From positions 1,116,001-1,180,000 of the forward strand of contig CAVQXT010000003.1 in assembly GCA_963717945.1 (NCBI GenBank): DNA of 64,000 bases, read 5' to 3'. Origin of the DNA: FEN-299 sp963717945. Its GTDB lineage: Bacteria; Acidobacteriota; Vicinamibacteria; Vicinamibacterales; Fen-181. The notes beneath the pieces are model-generated. The model saw only the letters and a program-made list of their open reading frames with translations, was not told the DNA's origin and made no database searches. The translations under genes were made by a program, and so were the position numbers. Below, in pieces: positions 14,796 through 23,639 of the stretch. Numbering within the stretch: position 1 is the first letter of the stretch; every line of letters begins with the position of its first letter.

Positions 14796-17728
14796 CCACG
14801 CCGCGCGCGACCCGGCTGGTCGTCGCCGCGACACTGCCGGCCTTTCAGCGCGCGGTGCACGGGCTGGCCGGCGGCGGCGGTCTCGCCGACATCCGGCGCC
14901 GCGCCGTGATCGTGCCCTCCCGCGCCGCCGCGGCCCAGCTCAGGCACACCCTCGAAAGTCTGCAGTTCCGCGCCGCGCCGCCCGCCGGCGATGCCGCGCT
15001 CGTGCTGCCCGAACTGCTGACCCGCGACGAGTGGTACCAGCGGATGCACGAGCGCGCCGGGCTGGCCGAGCCGCGTCTCACCGCGCTCGAGCGTGAGGTG
15101 ATCCTCGCGGCCGCCGCGCGCGAGGCGATCGCGAACGGCGCCAGGCCGCCCTTCAGGCTTCGGCCCGGCCTGGTGGCCGAGATGCTCGCCTTCTACGACG
15201 CGCTCGGCCGCCACGAGCGCAGCCTGGACGCCTTCGAACGGATCGTCGTGGGCGAGCTGGAGCCGCGAGCGCCGACCGACCGCGGCGCCGAGCGCCTGCT
15301 CGAGCAGACCCGCTTCCTCCTCGCGGCCTTCCGCGCCTTCGAGCGGCGCGTCGCCGACTCGGGCGCGCTCGACGAGCACGCGCTGCGGCGCAGGCTGATC
15401 GACCCGGCCTCCCGCCCGGGGTTCACCCACCTCGTCGTCACGGTCGGCGATCGGGCCGCCGATGCCTCGGGCGGCCTCTTCGCGGCCGACTTCGACCTGA
15501 TGATGCGGCTGCCGGGCGTGGACGCGATCGACATCGTGACGACGCGGGCGCTGCTGGCGTCGGGGCTGCACGAACGGCTCGACGGGCTCATCCCCGGCCT
15601 CGAGCAGGTCGAGGCGGAGGCGGTTCCGGGGGACCCGCGCCTGGCGGCGCCCGCGGGCGACTCGGCGCGCCTGCACTTCACCAGCCGCGACCGTGAAGAG
15701 GAACTGCGCGCGATCTCGCGGCGCATCAAGGAGGCGGCCCGCCGTGCCGGGCCGGCGCCCGCGCTCGACCGGATCGCGGTCGTCTTCGGTCGTCCGTTGC
15801 CGTACGTCTACCTGGCGGGGACGGTGTTCGAATCGGCGGGCATCGAATACCAGGCGGCCGACGCGCTGCCGCTCGCGGCCGAGCCGATGGCGGCCGTGCT
15901 CGACCTGATCTTCGCCGCTGTCGAATCCCGGTACTCCCGGAGCGCCCTGCTGGCGCTGCTTCGCTCGCCTCACCTGCGGTGCGGCGACGGCGCCGGCAGG
16001 CCGCCGGCCGACGAGATCGACGCGTTCGACCGCGGCCTGGCCGAGGCTCGGTATGCCGGAAGCCGGGACGCGCTCGCGCGCCTCGCCGACCGGTGGGCCG
16101 GCGCCGGCGCGTCGGCGGCGCGGGCCGCCGCGGCGCTGGCCGACGCGCTTCTCCCGCTCGGCTCGCCGAGGACCGTGTCGGCCCACGCGGCGACCGTGCT
16201 CGAGTTCCTGCGCGCCCGCGAGCGCATCGACATGCCCGACGATGCGGTGCGGACCCGCCACCTGCGCGCCCGCGGGGCGATCGTGTCCGTCCTCGACGGG
16301 CTGCGGGCGGCGGCCCTGGCCTTCGACGACCCGACCGTGCGGTGCGAGGAGCTGGCGGCCACGGTCCGCCGGTGGGTCGAGGCGCAGACCTTCTCGCCCC
16401 GCCGCGGCAGCGCCGGTGTCCAGGTCGTCGACGCGCGGGCCGCCCGCTACGGCGCGTTCGACACGGTGTTCATCGCCGGCCTCATCGAGGGCGACTGGCC
16501 CGAGCCGTCCCCTCGCAACATCTTCTATCCGGCGTTCCTGCTGGCCGAGCTCGGCTGGCCGCCCGAGTCGGCACGACTGGCCGCGGCGCGGGCCACCTTC
16601 ACCGACCTGCTCTCGCTCGCGCGCGGCGAGGTGTCGGTCTCCGCCTTCACCCTCGAGGACGACGCCATCGTCAATCCGTCGGCGCTGCTCGAAGAGCTGG
16701 CGAGGGCGCCGATGACCGTCGAGCGCGTCGAGCCGCCGGCGACGCCCGTGTTCGCCGACGAGGCGCTGGCGCTCCTCCGGCCCGTGCCCCAGATCCTCTC
16801 GGGCGAGGCCGCCGAATGGCTGGCGCTGCGGGACCGGCGTTCGGCGGCGACCGCGGCCGAGTTCCACGGCAGCGCGGGCCCCGGCCGGCGCGCGGCGCAC
16901 TCGGTCACGTCGATCGACACCTACCTGCAGTGCCCGTTCAAGTACTTCGCGTCGCGCGTGCTCGGCCTGCCCGAGGAGGTCAGCGACGAGCCCTCGATGA
17001 CGCCGAGGAGCGAGGGCCAGTTCGTGCACGAGGTGATGCGGGCCTTCTTCGAGGCCTGGCAGTCGGCGGGCGGCGGCGCCATTACGGCGGACGTCCTCGA
17101 CCAGGCACGGTCGCGGTTCGCCGAGGTGGCCAGCCGGCTGCTGGCGACGCTTCCGCCAGCCGAGGCCGCGTTCCAGCGCGTGCGGCTGCTCGGGTCGGTG
17201 GGCACGCCGGGGCTCGGCGAGCTGGTCCTGGCGGCCGAGGCCGCCCGCCCCGAACCGGTCCGCGAGCGGCTGCTCGAACACGAGATGGACGGCCCCTTCC
17301 AGATCGCCGGCCACGGCGAGACGCGCGAGGTCCGGCTGCGCGGGAAGGCCGATCGGATCGACCTGTTCGAGGACGGGACGTTCCGCCTCGTCGACTACAA
17401 GACCGGCCGCTTCCCGGACGCGGCGCAGACGATCCAGCTGCCGATCTACTCGGTGTGCGCGGCGCAACAACTCGCGCGGACGCGCGGAGGGGCCTGGCGC
17501 GTCCGTGACGCGAGCTACATCGCCTTTGCCGAGCCGAAGCCGGTCCGCGTCGTCATCGCCGACGGGCCGGAAGCCGCGGCGAAGCTGGCCGACGGGCAGG
17601 ACCGGCTGCTCGACGCGATCGACCGGATCGATCGGGGCGAGTTCCCCCCGAGGCCGGCCACGACCCGGCTGTGCACCTACTGCGCCTACGCCTCGGTGTG
17701 CCGGAAGGACTACGTCGATGTCGAGTGA
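14792..17728 (+). CDS. addB: AddB-like PD-(D/E)XK nuclease with Fe-S cluster cysteines
   Basis: The 978-residue protein has an N-terminal helicase-like region that lacks a P-loop (IVPSRAAAAQLRHTL). The C-terminal nuclease domain carries SIDTYLQCPFKYFASRVLGL, then GKADRIDLFEDG and LVDYKTGRFP (the D...DYK nuclease core). It ends in LCTYCAYASVC, whose three cysteines pair with the earlier Cys to hold a [4Fe-4S] cluster, as in AddB. Start GTG 14792 overlaps the upstream stop, and its own stop overlaps the next start by 11 bases. With the downstream gene it should form a double-strand-break resection complex. Confidence 0.85.
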   Translation: MTTPRATRLVVAATLPAFQRAVHGLAGGGGLADIRRRAVIVPSRAAAAQLRHTLESLQFRAAPPAGDAALVLPELLTRDEWYQRMHERAGLAEPRLTALEREVILAAAAREAIANGARPPFRLRPGLVAEMLAFYDALGRHERSLDAFERIVVGELEPRAPTDRGAERLLEQTRFLLAAFRAFERRVADSGALDEHALRRRLIDPASRPGFTHLVVTVGDRAADASGGLFAADFDLMMRLPGVDAIDIVTTRALLASGLHERLDGLIPGLEQVEAEAVPGDPRLAAPAGDSARLHFTSRDREEELRAISRRIKEAARRAGPAPALDRIAVVFGRPLPYVYLAGTVFESAGIEYQAADALPLAAEPMAAVLDLIFAAVESRYSRSALLALLRSPHLRCGDGAGRPPADEIDAFDRGLAEARYAGSRDALARLADRWAGAGASAARAAAALADALLPLGSPRTVSAHAATVLEFLRARERIDMPDDAVRTRHLRARGAIVSVLDGLRAAALAFDDPTVRCEELAATVRRWVEAQTFSPRRGSAGVQVVDARAARYGAFDTVFIAGLIEGDWPEPSPRNIFYPAFLLAELGWPPESARLAAARATFTDLLSLARGEVSVSAFTLEDDAIVNPSALLEELARAPMTVERVEPPATPVFADEALALLRPVPQILSGEAAEWLALRDRRSAATAAEFHGSAGPGRRAAHSVTSIDTYLQCPFKYFASRVLGLPEEVSDEPSMTPRSEGQFVHEVMRAFFEAWQSAGGGAITADVLDQARSRFAEVASRLLATLPPAEAAFQRVRLLGSVGTPGLGELVLAAEAARPEPVRERLLEHEMDGPFQIAGHGETREVRLRGKADRIDLFEDGTFRLVDYKTGRFPDAAQTIQLPIYSVCAAQQLARTRGGAWRVRDASYIAFAEPKPVRVVIADGPEAAAKLADGQDRLLDAIDRIDRGEFPPRPATTRLCTYCAYASVCRKDYVDVE

Positions 17729-20700
17729 CGCGCGCCTGCCGCCGGGCGCGCCGCCGCCCGACCCGCTCGTCCGCCGCGACGAGGCGGCGCGGACGTTTGC
17801 CGTCGATCCGGCGCACAACGTCGTGCTCGAGGCCTCGGCCGGCACCGGCAAGACGCACGTCCTCGTGACGCGCTACATCAGGCTGCTCAGGGCCGGCGTG
17901 GACCCGACCAGCATCCTCGCGATCACCTTCACGCGAAAAGCGGCGGCCGAGATGCGCGAGCGGATCGTGCGCGAGCTTCGGCGCCAGGCGTCGCTGTCGC
18001 CCGCCGACGAGGCCCGCTGGCACACGCTGCGCGATCGGCTGTCGGACATTTCGATTTCGACCATCGACGCCTTCTGCCTGGCGCTGCTGCGCGAGTTCCC
18101 GCTCGAAGCCGATCTCGACCCGGGCTTCGACATCGCCGACGAGACGGTGATGCCGCGGCTGGTCGAGGACGCGCTCGACGGCGCGCTCCGCGCCGCGCGC
18201 CGGCTGGGCGTTCACGACCCGGACGTCGGTCTGCTGATGGCCGTGCTCGGCGAGCGTCGCGTGCGCGTCGGCCTCGAGGCGCTGCTCAACCGGCGGCTGT
18301 CGGCGGGGCCGATGCTCCGCCGCTACCTCGCGGCCGTCCCGGGGCCGTCGCCCGACGAGGCGCTGGACCGCGCCGCGGAACGGCTGCGGTCGGCGCTCGA
18401 GGCGATCGACGGCGGCCTCGAGGCGTTCGCCGCGGACGGGCCGGTCGCCCACGAAGCCTATGCGCTGGTGGCCGCCGACCTGCGCGCCGCGGCCAGGGGC
18501 CTCCTCAGCGAGCCGGTCACCGGGGTGGACGGCCCGCGGCCGGCCCGGGCGGCGCTCGACCGCCTGGCGCGCTACTTCCTGAACGACAAGGGGCAGCCGC
18601 GAAAGAGCCCGCCTCGTCCCTTCTCCAAGGACGACTGCGAGACGCCGGCCGCCTGGACGCGCCACTCCCGCGCGCTGGCCGCGTGCGCCGCGCGGGTGGC
18701 CGAGCTCACGACGGAGTTCGATCGGAACCTGAACGTCGCCCTGGCCCGGGGATCGATGCGGCTGTTCGCGATCGCCCGCTCGCGCTATCGCCGCGCGCTC
18801 GACGCGCAGGCGTCGGTCGATTTCTCCGAGGCGCTGCACCGCACGCTGGGTCTCCTGCGGAAGATGGACGAGTTCGCCCAGAGCCGCTACCGGCTGGAGT
18901 CCCGCTACCAGCACGTGCTCGTTGACGAGTTCCAGGACACCAACTGGACGCAGTGGCGCCTGGTCGCGTCGCTGATCGAGTCGTGGGGCGAGGGCGCGGG
19001 GCTGGCGCACGAGGGGCCGCTCCAGCCATCCATCTTCGTCGTCGGCGACCGGAAGCAGTCGATCTACGCGTTCCGCGACGCCGACGTCCGCCTCATCCGC
19101 CGCGCGCGCCGCTACATCTCGTCGCTGCGGCCCGACGGGCGCGTGCGGCGATCGATCGCGCGCAGCTTCCGCGCGGCGCCCGACCTGCTGGCGTTCACCA
19201 ACGACCTGTTCGCGTCGATCGATTCCTCCGTCAGGCGCGCCGACGCGTTCCGGTTCACCGCGCGGGACCGGTTCCCGGTCGAAGCCGCGGCCGGCGGAGG
19301 CGGCCGGGTGCGCCTGCTGGCCGCGGCCGACGAGCGCCAGGCGGCGCGGATGACGGCCGCCGAGGTCGAGCGCCTGCTGGCCGAGGGCGTCGTGCGGGAT
19401 CGGCAGACGGGTCTCGCGCGAGCGGCCCGCCCGGGCGACGTCGCGATTCTCTTCAGGTCGCGCGCCAGCCACCGCGCGATCGAAACCGCGCTCGAGGCGC
19501 GCGGGATCCCGACCTACGTCTACAAGGGACTGGGCTTCTTCGACGCCGACGAGGTGAAAGACCTCGTCGCGCTGCTCCGGTACCTCGGGCAGCCGGACCT
19601 GTCCCTGCGCGCGGCGGCCCTGCTGCGGTCGCGCTTCGTCCGGCTCTCGGACCCCGGCGTGCGGCGGCTCGCTCCGCATCCCGAGCGCGTGATCTCGGGC
19701 GCCGATCCGGTGCCGGACGGCGTCGGCGACGAAGACCGGCGCGTGCTCGACCGGCTGCGCGCGTCGCTCTCCGCCTGGCTGCCGCTCGTCGATCGGGTGC
19801 CGCCGGCCGAGGTCCTCGACCGGATCGTGGTCGATTCCGCCTACGCGTTCGAGCTGGCCGGCCCGCGGCTCGCGCAGGCCCGCGAGAACCTGAAGAAGGT
19901 GCGCGCGATGGCGCGGCGCCTCCAGAACCGCGGCTACGCGACGATGGCGCGCATCGCCGATCACGTGGACCGGCTGTCGGCCGGGGACGAGTCGAACGCC
20001 GTCGTCGACGCGCTCGACGCCGTCAACCTGATGACCGTGCACGCCGCCAAGGGCCTGGAGTTCCCGTTCGTGTTCGTGACGGGCCTGACGCGCGGCACCG
20101 GCGGCCGCGGCGACCCGATCCTCGTCGTGCCGGCGGCGGCGGGCGGCGTCCCGCTCGTGTCGGTGGGAGGCAGCCTGCCCGAGGCCGACGCGGCGGTGAA
20201 GGAGCGGGACCGGGAAGAGACCAAGCGGCTGCTGTATGTCGCCGTCACCCGCGCGCGGGAGATGCTCTGCCTCGGGGCGGTCCTCAAGGACGGGCACTTC
20301 AAGGCGGCGCCGGGCAGCCTCGGGGAAGTGCTGCCCGCGTCGCTCGGCGCGGCCTTCGTGGACGCGGCCGGCGGCGGCGCGGCCGTCGAGTGGAAGGCCG
20401 AACACGGCGGCGTCCACGTTCTCCAGGTCGTCGCCGCCGGCGACGAAGGCGCGGGCGGGACGACGCGCGGCGTCGAGGAAACCGCGCCGGGGGCCGGCGC
20501 CCCGGTGCCGCCCTGCGACTTTCAGCCGCTCGTGGATGTGGCCGGCGACAGGCGCGTCGGCGCCGCGGCGCACGCGATGGGCGCCGCGGGCGGCGAGCAG
20601 GGAGAGGTCGAGCCGGGCCCGGAGGATCCGACCGAGGAGCCAGCCGGCGACCCGGCGCTCGTCGGGACGGTCGTGCACCGGCTGTTCCAGGCGAGTCACG

Positions 20701-21146
20701 GCCTGCCGGCGGACGACCGGCCGGCGCTCGTCGAGCGCGCGTCCGCCTTCCTGGCCGGGCGGGGAGACGTGCCCGAGACGGTGCGGTCCGGGATGGCCGA
20801 AGCGGCCGTTGGCGCCTTTCTCGATCTGCGCCGGCGCCGCGACGTCATCGACGTGCTCGATGACGCCGAGTGCCACTACGAGGTGCCCTTCTCGCTGCGG
20901 CTCGACCCGGCCTCCGCGCCCGGCGCGGGCGGCGGCGCGGTCATCGTCCGCGGGAGCATCGACTGCCTGGCCGAGCAGCCCGACGGCCGCCTGGTCGTCG
21001 TCGAGTTCAAGACCGGGAAGCCGCACGCCTGGCATGCCGCGCAGATCGAGCTCTACGTTCGCGCGGCCCGGGCGATCTTCCCCGGCCGCCCGGTGGAGCG
21101 CCGCCTCATCTATGCGGCCTCCGGGGCTGCCGCGGCCGGCGATTGA
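17718..21146 (+). CDS. addA: AddA/UvrD-type helicase-nuclease
   Basis: The 1142-residue superfamily 1 helicase has Walker A EASAGTGKTHV at about 38-48, motif Ia ITFTRKAAAEM, motif II VLVDEFQDTNW, motif III GDRKQSIYAFR, motif V LMTVHAAKGLEFPFVF and motif VI RLLYVAVTRAR. A C-terminal PD-(D/E)XK domain has GSIDCLAEQPDG and VVEFKTGKPH. It is coupled by an 11-base overlap with the AddB-like gene. The pair would unwind and degrade DNA from double-strand ends in preparation for RecA loading, in the cytoplasm. Confidence 0.9.
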   Translation: MSSDARLPPGAPPPDPLVRRDEAARTFAVDPAHNVVLEASAGTGKTHVLVTRYIRLLRAGVDPTSILAITFTRKAAAEMRERIVRELRRQASLSPADEARWHTLRDRLSDISISTIDAFCLALLREFPLEADLDPGFDIADETVMPRLVEDALDGALRAARRLGVHDPDVGLLMAVLGERRVRVGLEALLNRRLSAGPMLRRYLAAVPGPSPDEALDRAAERLRSALEAIDGGLEAFAADGPVAHEAYALVAADLRAAARGLLSEPVTGVDGPRPARAALDRLARYFLNDKGQPRKSPPRPFSKDDCETPAAWTRHSRALAACAARVAELTTEFDRNLNVALARGSMRLFAIARSRYRRALDAQASVDFSEALHRTLGLLRKMDEFAQSRYRLESRYQHVLVDEFQDTNWTQWRLVASLIESWGEGAGLAHEGPLQPSIFVVGDRKQSIYAFRDADVRLIRRARRYISSLRPDGRVRRSIARSFRAAPDLLAFTNDLFASIDSSVRRADAFRFTARDRFPVEAAAGGGGRVRLLAAADERQAARMTAAEVERLLAEGVVRDRQTGLARAARPGDVAILFRSRASHRAIETALEARGIPTYVYKGLGFFDADEVKDLVALLRYLGQPDLSLRAAALLRSRFVRLSDPGVRRLAPHPERVISGADPVPDGVGDEDRRVLDRLRASLSAWLPLVDRVPPAEVLDRIVVDSAYAFELAGPRLAQARENLKKVRAMARRLQNRGYATMARIADHVDRLSAGDESNAVVDALDAVNLMTVHAAKGLEFPFVFVTGLTRGTGGRGDPILVVPAAAGGVPLVSVGGSLPEADAAVKERDREETKRLLYVAVTRAREMLCLGAVLKDGHFKAAPGSLGEVLPASLGAAFVDAAGGGAAVEWKAEHGGVHVLQVVAAGDEGAGGTTRGVEETAPGAGAPVPPCDFQPLVDVAGDRRVGAAAHAMGAAGGEQGEVEPGPEDPTEEPAGDPALVGTVVHRLFQASHGLPADDRPALVERASAFLAGRGDVPETVRSGMAEAAVGAFLDLRRRRDVIDVLDDAECHYEVPFSLRLDPASAPGAGGGAVIVRGSIDCLAEQPDGRLVVVEFKTGKPHAWHAAQIELYVRAARAIFPGRPVERRLIYAASGAAAAGD

Positions 21147-21219
21147 TGCAACCGTCGGTCCCGGTCTCGCGTCTAATCAACAGAAGGGCGCAAACCGAGA
21201 AGACAGGCGAGATCGATTC

Positions 21220-21471
21220 ATGATCACGAGCGAGCGGTGTCGCGGCGCGGTGCTGAACGTGGCCCAGATCCAGCTCGAGACGCTGGAGCGGCTTCCGTGC
21301 GGGTGCATCGTGGCCATCCAGACGGTGCGTCCGTCCGGGGTGCCCGTGGTGTCGCTCGAGGCCAAGGGGCCGCACTGCACGCTGACGACGCACCGGGCGA
21401 ACAAGGTGATTCGTCTCGGCGAGCCGTTCGACCCGCTCGACTACGACGGGCGCGACGACCTGTCCATCTGA
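21220..21471 (+). CDS. Small hypothetical protein
   Basis: This 83-residue protein includes LPCGCIVAIQTVRPSGV and a LTTHRANKVIRLGEPFDP tail. Two closely spaced cysteines (CGC) could bind metal. No family recognised. The ATG is 73 bases past the helicase stop. Its 3' end overlaps the convergent gene at 21441-21647 by 31 bases. Confidence 0.55.
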   Translation: MITSERCRGAVLNVAQIQLETLERLPCGCIVAIQTVRPSGVPVVSLEAKGPHCTLTTHRANKVIRLGEPFDPLDYDGRDDLSI

Positions 21472-21647
21472 CCCGGCAGGGTGGCGGCCCACAAGCGGGC
21501 CCGCGCCTCGGCTTCCTCCTTCGACGCCCCCACGTGCAGCACCGAGCGATACGGGCCCTGCTGGCCCGGCTGCACGAGCCACGCCACCCAGTGCGGTCCG
21601 CGCGCTTCGCTCCGGATCTCGAACGTCGTCACCGGCTGATCGGCCAT
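21441..21647 (-). CDS. Small hypothetical protein
   Basis: This 68-residue protein reads as an alternating beta structure (FEIRSEARGPHWVAWLV, then YRSVLHVGASKEEAEARARLW), resembling small double-stranded-RNA- or SPOR-like folds. I cannot name a family. It overlaps the convergent neighbour by 31 bases, so one of the two could be spurious; the amphipathic pattern here favours this one being real. Confidence 0.55.
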   Translation of the reverse strand: MADQPVTTFEIRSEARGPHWVAWLVQPGQQGPYRSVLHVGASKEEAEARARLWAATLPGQMDRSSRPS

Positions 21648-21784
21648 AGCGTGCTCCTCGATGCGGTCATCGCCGGGCGCGGCCCGGCAGGATCCCGGGC
21701 AAGTTCGTCATTGCCTCAGCAGGGGCTGATTCCATACACTGGTCACATACGATGGTGAACCAGAGGGGAGAAGGAGTCCAGACT

Positions 21785-22006
21785 ATGGCCATGATCTGCC
21801 CGAGTTGCGGGAACGCCAGGAACTTCCTCGTCAAGACGCTGCAGATGCACGTCGTCCGCATCGAGGACGGGCGCGTCGACGTCACCGACGAGACCCGCCC
21901 GGCGGTGCTCGAGGTGCTCTGCGACGATTGCGAGACCGCGCTCAGCTTCGAAACCGTCGACGACGACATCCGCAAGGAAGTGCTCCTGACGCTCGGCGCG
22001 CACTAG
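21785..22006 (+). CDS. Small zinc-ribbon-like protein
   Basis: The 73-residue protein begins MAMICPSCGN and has a second pair CDDC about 40 residues later, so it probably binds one zinc. AAGGAG at 21771-21776 lies eight bases before ATG 21785 and decides this start over an upstream GTG/ATG. The middle (MHVVRIEDGRVDVTDETRP) looks like a small beta sheet. Function unknown. Confidence 0.7.
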   Translation: MAMICPSCGNARNFLVKTLQMHVVRIEDGRVDVTDETRPAVLEVLCDDCETALSFETVDDDIRKEVLLTLGAH

Positions 22007-22028
22007 GCGGCGCGGCGTCGGCCTCCGC

Positions 22029-22211
22029 TCACTGCTGCCAGCCGCTCTCCTCTTCCTCCTCGAAGTAATCGCAATCGGGGCAGATCCACTCGACCGCCAT
22101 GTGCCGCTTCGCTTCGGAGGTGCCGGGAATCAGGTCGACGACCTCGCGCTCGTCGCGGCGCATCTTCTCGCCGCACATCGGGCACTCCCGCTGCTTGGTT
22201 TCGTCAGGCAT
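22029..22211 (-). CDS. Small zinc-ribbon protein
   Basis: This 60-residue protein has CPMCGEKM near the start and CPDCDYFEEEEE near the end, two CxxC pairs that should hold one zinc, followed by an acidic tail. It is convergent with the zinc-ribbon gene just upstream. Function unknown. Confidence 0.7.
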   Translation of the reverse strand: MPDETKQRECPMCGEKMRRDEREVVDLIPGTSEAKRHMAVEWICPDCDYFEEEEESGWQQ

Positions 22212-22288
22212 GTGTGATCCGGGCCGGATGGTACCATCCGCGAGGTTGCCTTGACAAGATTCGCGCGCCGCCCCTATCGTAGCGGACG

Positions 22289-22678
22289 ATGAGGAAACAC
22301 GTCGATCTCGTCGGCCTGCTCTTCATGCTGTGGGGCGGGATGAGCCTGCTGCTCAGCGTGTCGCTGCTGTCGACGGGCATCGCCGCCACCATCATCGGCG
22401 CGGCCGTTTCGCCGCCGGCCTCCGGGGGCACGCTGACGGCCGGGATCGTGGCGGCCGTCTTCTTCACGCTGGCCGCGCTCGGCCTGCTGTTCGGGGCCGC
22501 GCATCTTTGGGTCGGGTCGCGGCTGCGCCGGTTCCGCGAGTGGGCCCGCGCGTTTGCGATCGTCCTCGCGGTTGTGGACCTCATCTGCGTGCCGTTCGGC
22601 ACGGGCCTGGGCATCTACGCGCTGTGGGCCCTCCTCAACGAACGATCCAAGCCGCTGTTCGAGGAAGCGGGGCTGTAG
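22289..22678 (+). CDS. Small integral membrane protein
   Basis: This 129-residue protein has about four hydrophobic helices (near residues 8-30, 45-65, 66-80 and 90-115), ending NERSKPLFEEAGL. The pattern matches small DUF-type membrane proteins with a YALWALLN-like final helix. No enzyme motif is seen. Confidence 0.7.
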   Translation: MRKHVDLVGLLFMLWGGMSLLLSVSLLSTGIAATIIGAAVSPPASGGTLTAGIVAAVFFTLAALGLLFGAAHLWVGSRLRRFREWARAFAIVLAVVDLICVPFGTGLGIYALWALLNERSKPLFEEAGL

Positions 22679-22689
22679 GCTCCGTCGTG

Positions 22690-22742
22690 GTGGGGCCGGC
22701 GTCCTCGCCGGCCGATTGGCGAGCCAGGAGGCTCGCGCCACC
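22690..22742. repeat. REP-like inverted pair, GTGG-headed subfamily with TCCT loop
   Basis: A GTGG head is followed by a GGCCGGCG-TCCT-CGCCGGCC palindrome, and then by GGCGAGCC-AGGA-GGCTCGC ending in CCAC. It resembles the element at 37797-37823 and lies directly after the membrane-protein stop. Confidence 0.6.
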
Positions 22743-22755
22743 AAGCCACCGTGCC

Positions 22756-23070
22756 TCATTCCGGCGGATCGGCGGTTCCCGCCTTCGTCCACGGGCCGCA
22801 GCGCGCGACACGCCTGGCCGCCAGCCACCCGCCGCGCACGATCCCGTGGCGCTCGATCACCGCCATCGCGTACACGCTGCAGCTCGGCGTGAACCGGCAG
22901 CGGACGCCGAGGTGCGGCGACAGCGACGTGTGATACCAGCGGATGGCCGAGACGGCGAGGCGCGCGGTCACCTGGTGGCCCGGCGGGCGCGAGACGTCGC
23001 GCGCGAGCAGGGAGACGACCGCCAGGATCGGCAACCCGACGGCGACGATCAGGCGGAGCCTGGGCCTCAC
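22756..23070 (-). CDS. yidD: Membrane protein insertion efficiency factor YidD
   Basis: This 104-residue protein has an N-terminal hydrophobic helix, then AIRWYHTSLSPHLGVRCRF and TPSCSVYAMAVIERHG, the YidD core with its conserved cysteines. It ends RVARCGPWTKAGTADPP. YidD assists YidC in inserting membrane proteins. GTG start; GGGAGG lies six bases upstream. The preceding gene stops 13 bases before it, so they form an operon. yidD usually sits beside rnpA/yidC; here it is isolated from them. Confidence 0.9.
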   Translation of the reverse strand: MRPRLRLIVAVGLPILAVVSLLARDVSRPPGHQVTARLAVSAIRWYHTSLSPHLGVRCRFTPSCSVYAMAVIERHGIVRGGWLAARRVARCGPWTKAGTADPPE

Positions 23071-23083
23071 CGCGATCCTCCCG

Positions 23084-23467
23084 TCAGAACCTGTCGGCGT
23101 AGTCGCTGAGGATCGGCACGATCAGCCGCTTGCCCGACAGGGCCTTCATCACGGCGATGACGTGGAGGGTGACGAAGCCGAGGAACGGGATGGCGAGCAC
23201 CCAGAACAGGACCAGCGGGACCACGAGGCACCCGAGCCCGCCGGTGAGGAGGCCGAACACCAGCGAGACGACGACCAGGCCGAGGAGCAGAAGCATCTCG
23301 GCCGTCATCAGCACGATCCCGTGCTTGGCGTGCCAGTGGATCTCGGGGTCGTGCTTCTCGGCGAGAAACGGGATGACGGCCAGCGGCGGCAGGTAGGCCA
23401 GCACCAGCATGATCGAGCGGTTGACCGGCTGACCGTGCGGGTCGCCTGGCGTGGATGGTACGGTCAT
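23084..23467 (-). CDS. DUF4870 (Tic20-like) membrane protein
   Basis: This 127-residue protein matches the DUF4870 layout: an N-terminal soluble stretch, a helix LVLAYLPPLAVIPFL, the conserved HWHAKHGIVLM motif, two further helices and a C-terminal LIVPILSDYADRF. It probably has three membrane segments. It is transcribed with yidD. Function of the family is not established. Confidence 0.85.
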   Translation of the reverse strand: MTVPSTPGDPHGQPVNRSIMLVLAYLPPLAVIPFLAEKHDPEIHWHAKHGIVLMTAEMLLLLGLVVVSLVFGLLTGGLGCLVVPLVLFWVLAIPFLGFVTLHVIAVMKALSGKRLIVPILSDYADRF

Positions 23468-23614
23468 GTCGTCGTTGATCGGCGCCCGCCGTCAACCGGA
23501 CGGGACCCCCCGTGAGTCTCCCTGGCGGGTGCCTGAAGTCTACCGAAGCGCGTGGCGGAGGTCCAGCGCAAACGCCGGAGTCGCTGGCAGCGGAGGACGG
23601 ACAACCGCGCGGAG

Positions 23615-23635
23615 GGGCAGGCCTTGTGCCTGCCC
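23615..23635. repeat. REP-like hairpin
   Basis: GGGCAGGC-CTTGT-GCCTGCCC forms an eight-base stem. It abuts the glucokinase stop at 23640 and may act as a transcript end or a REP relative. Confidence 0.5.
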
Positions 23636-23639
23636 GTCG

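Noticed and set aside
14441..21035. Very long antisense reading frames opposite the AddB- and AddA-like genes (also 2345-4459, 34165-37062, 26695-28548)
   Set aside because: They are by-products of very high GC on the other strand; composition is Arg/Gly/Pro/Ala-rich, and no domain is recognisable.
14792..21146. A novel defence system around the nuclease-helicase pair
   Set aside because: Motifs, cluster cysteines and gene order match ordinary AddAB-type end resection; no additional defence genes are adjacent.
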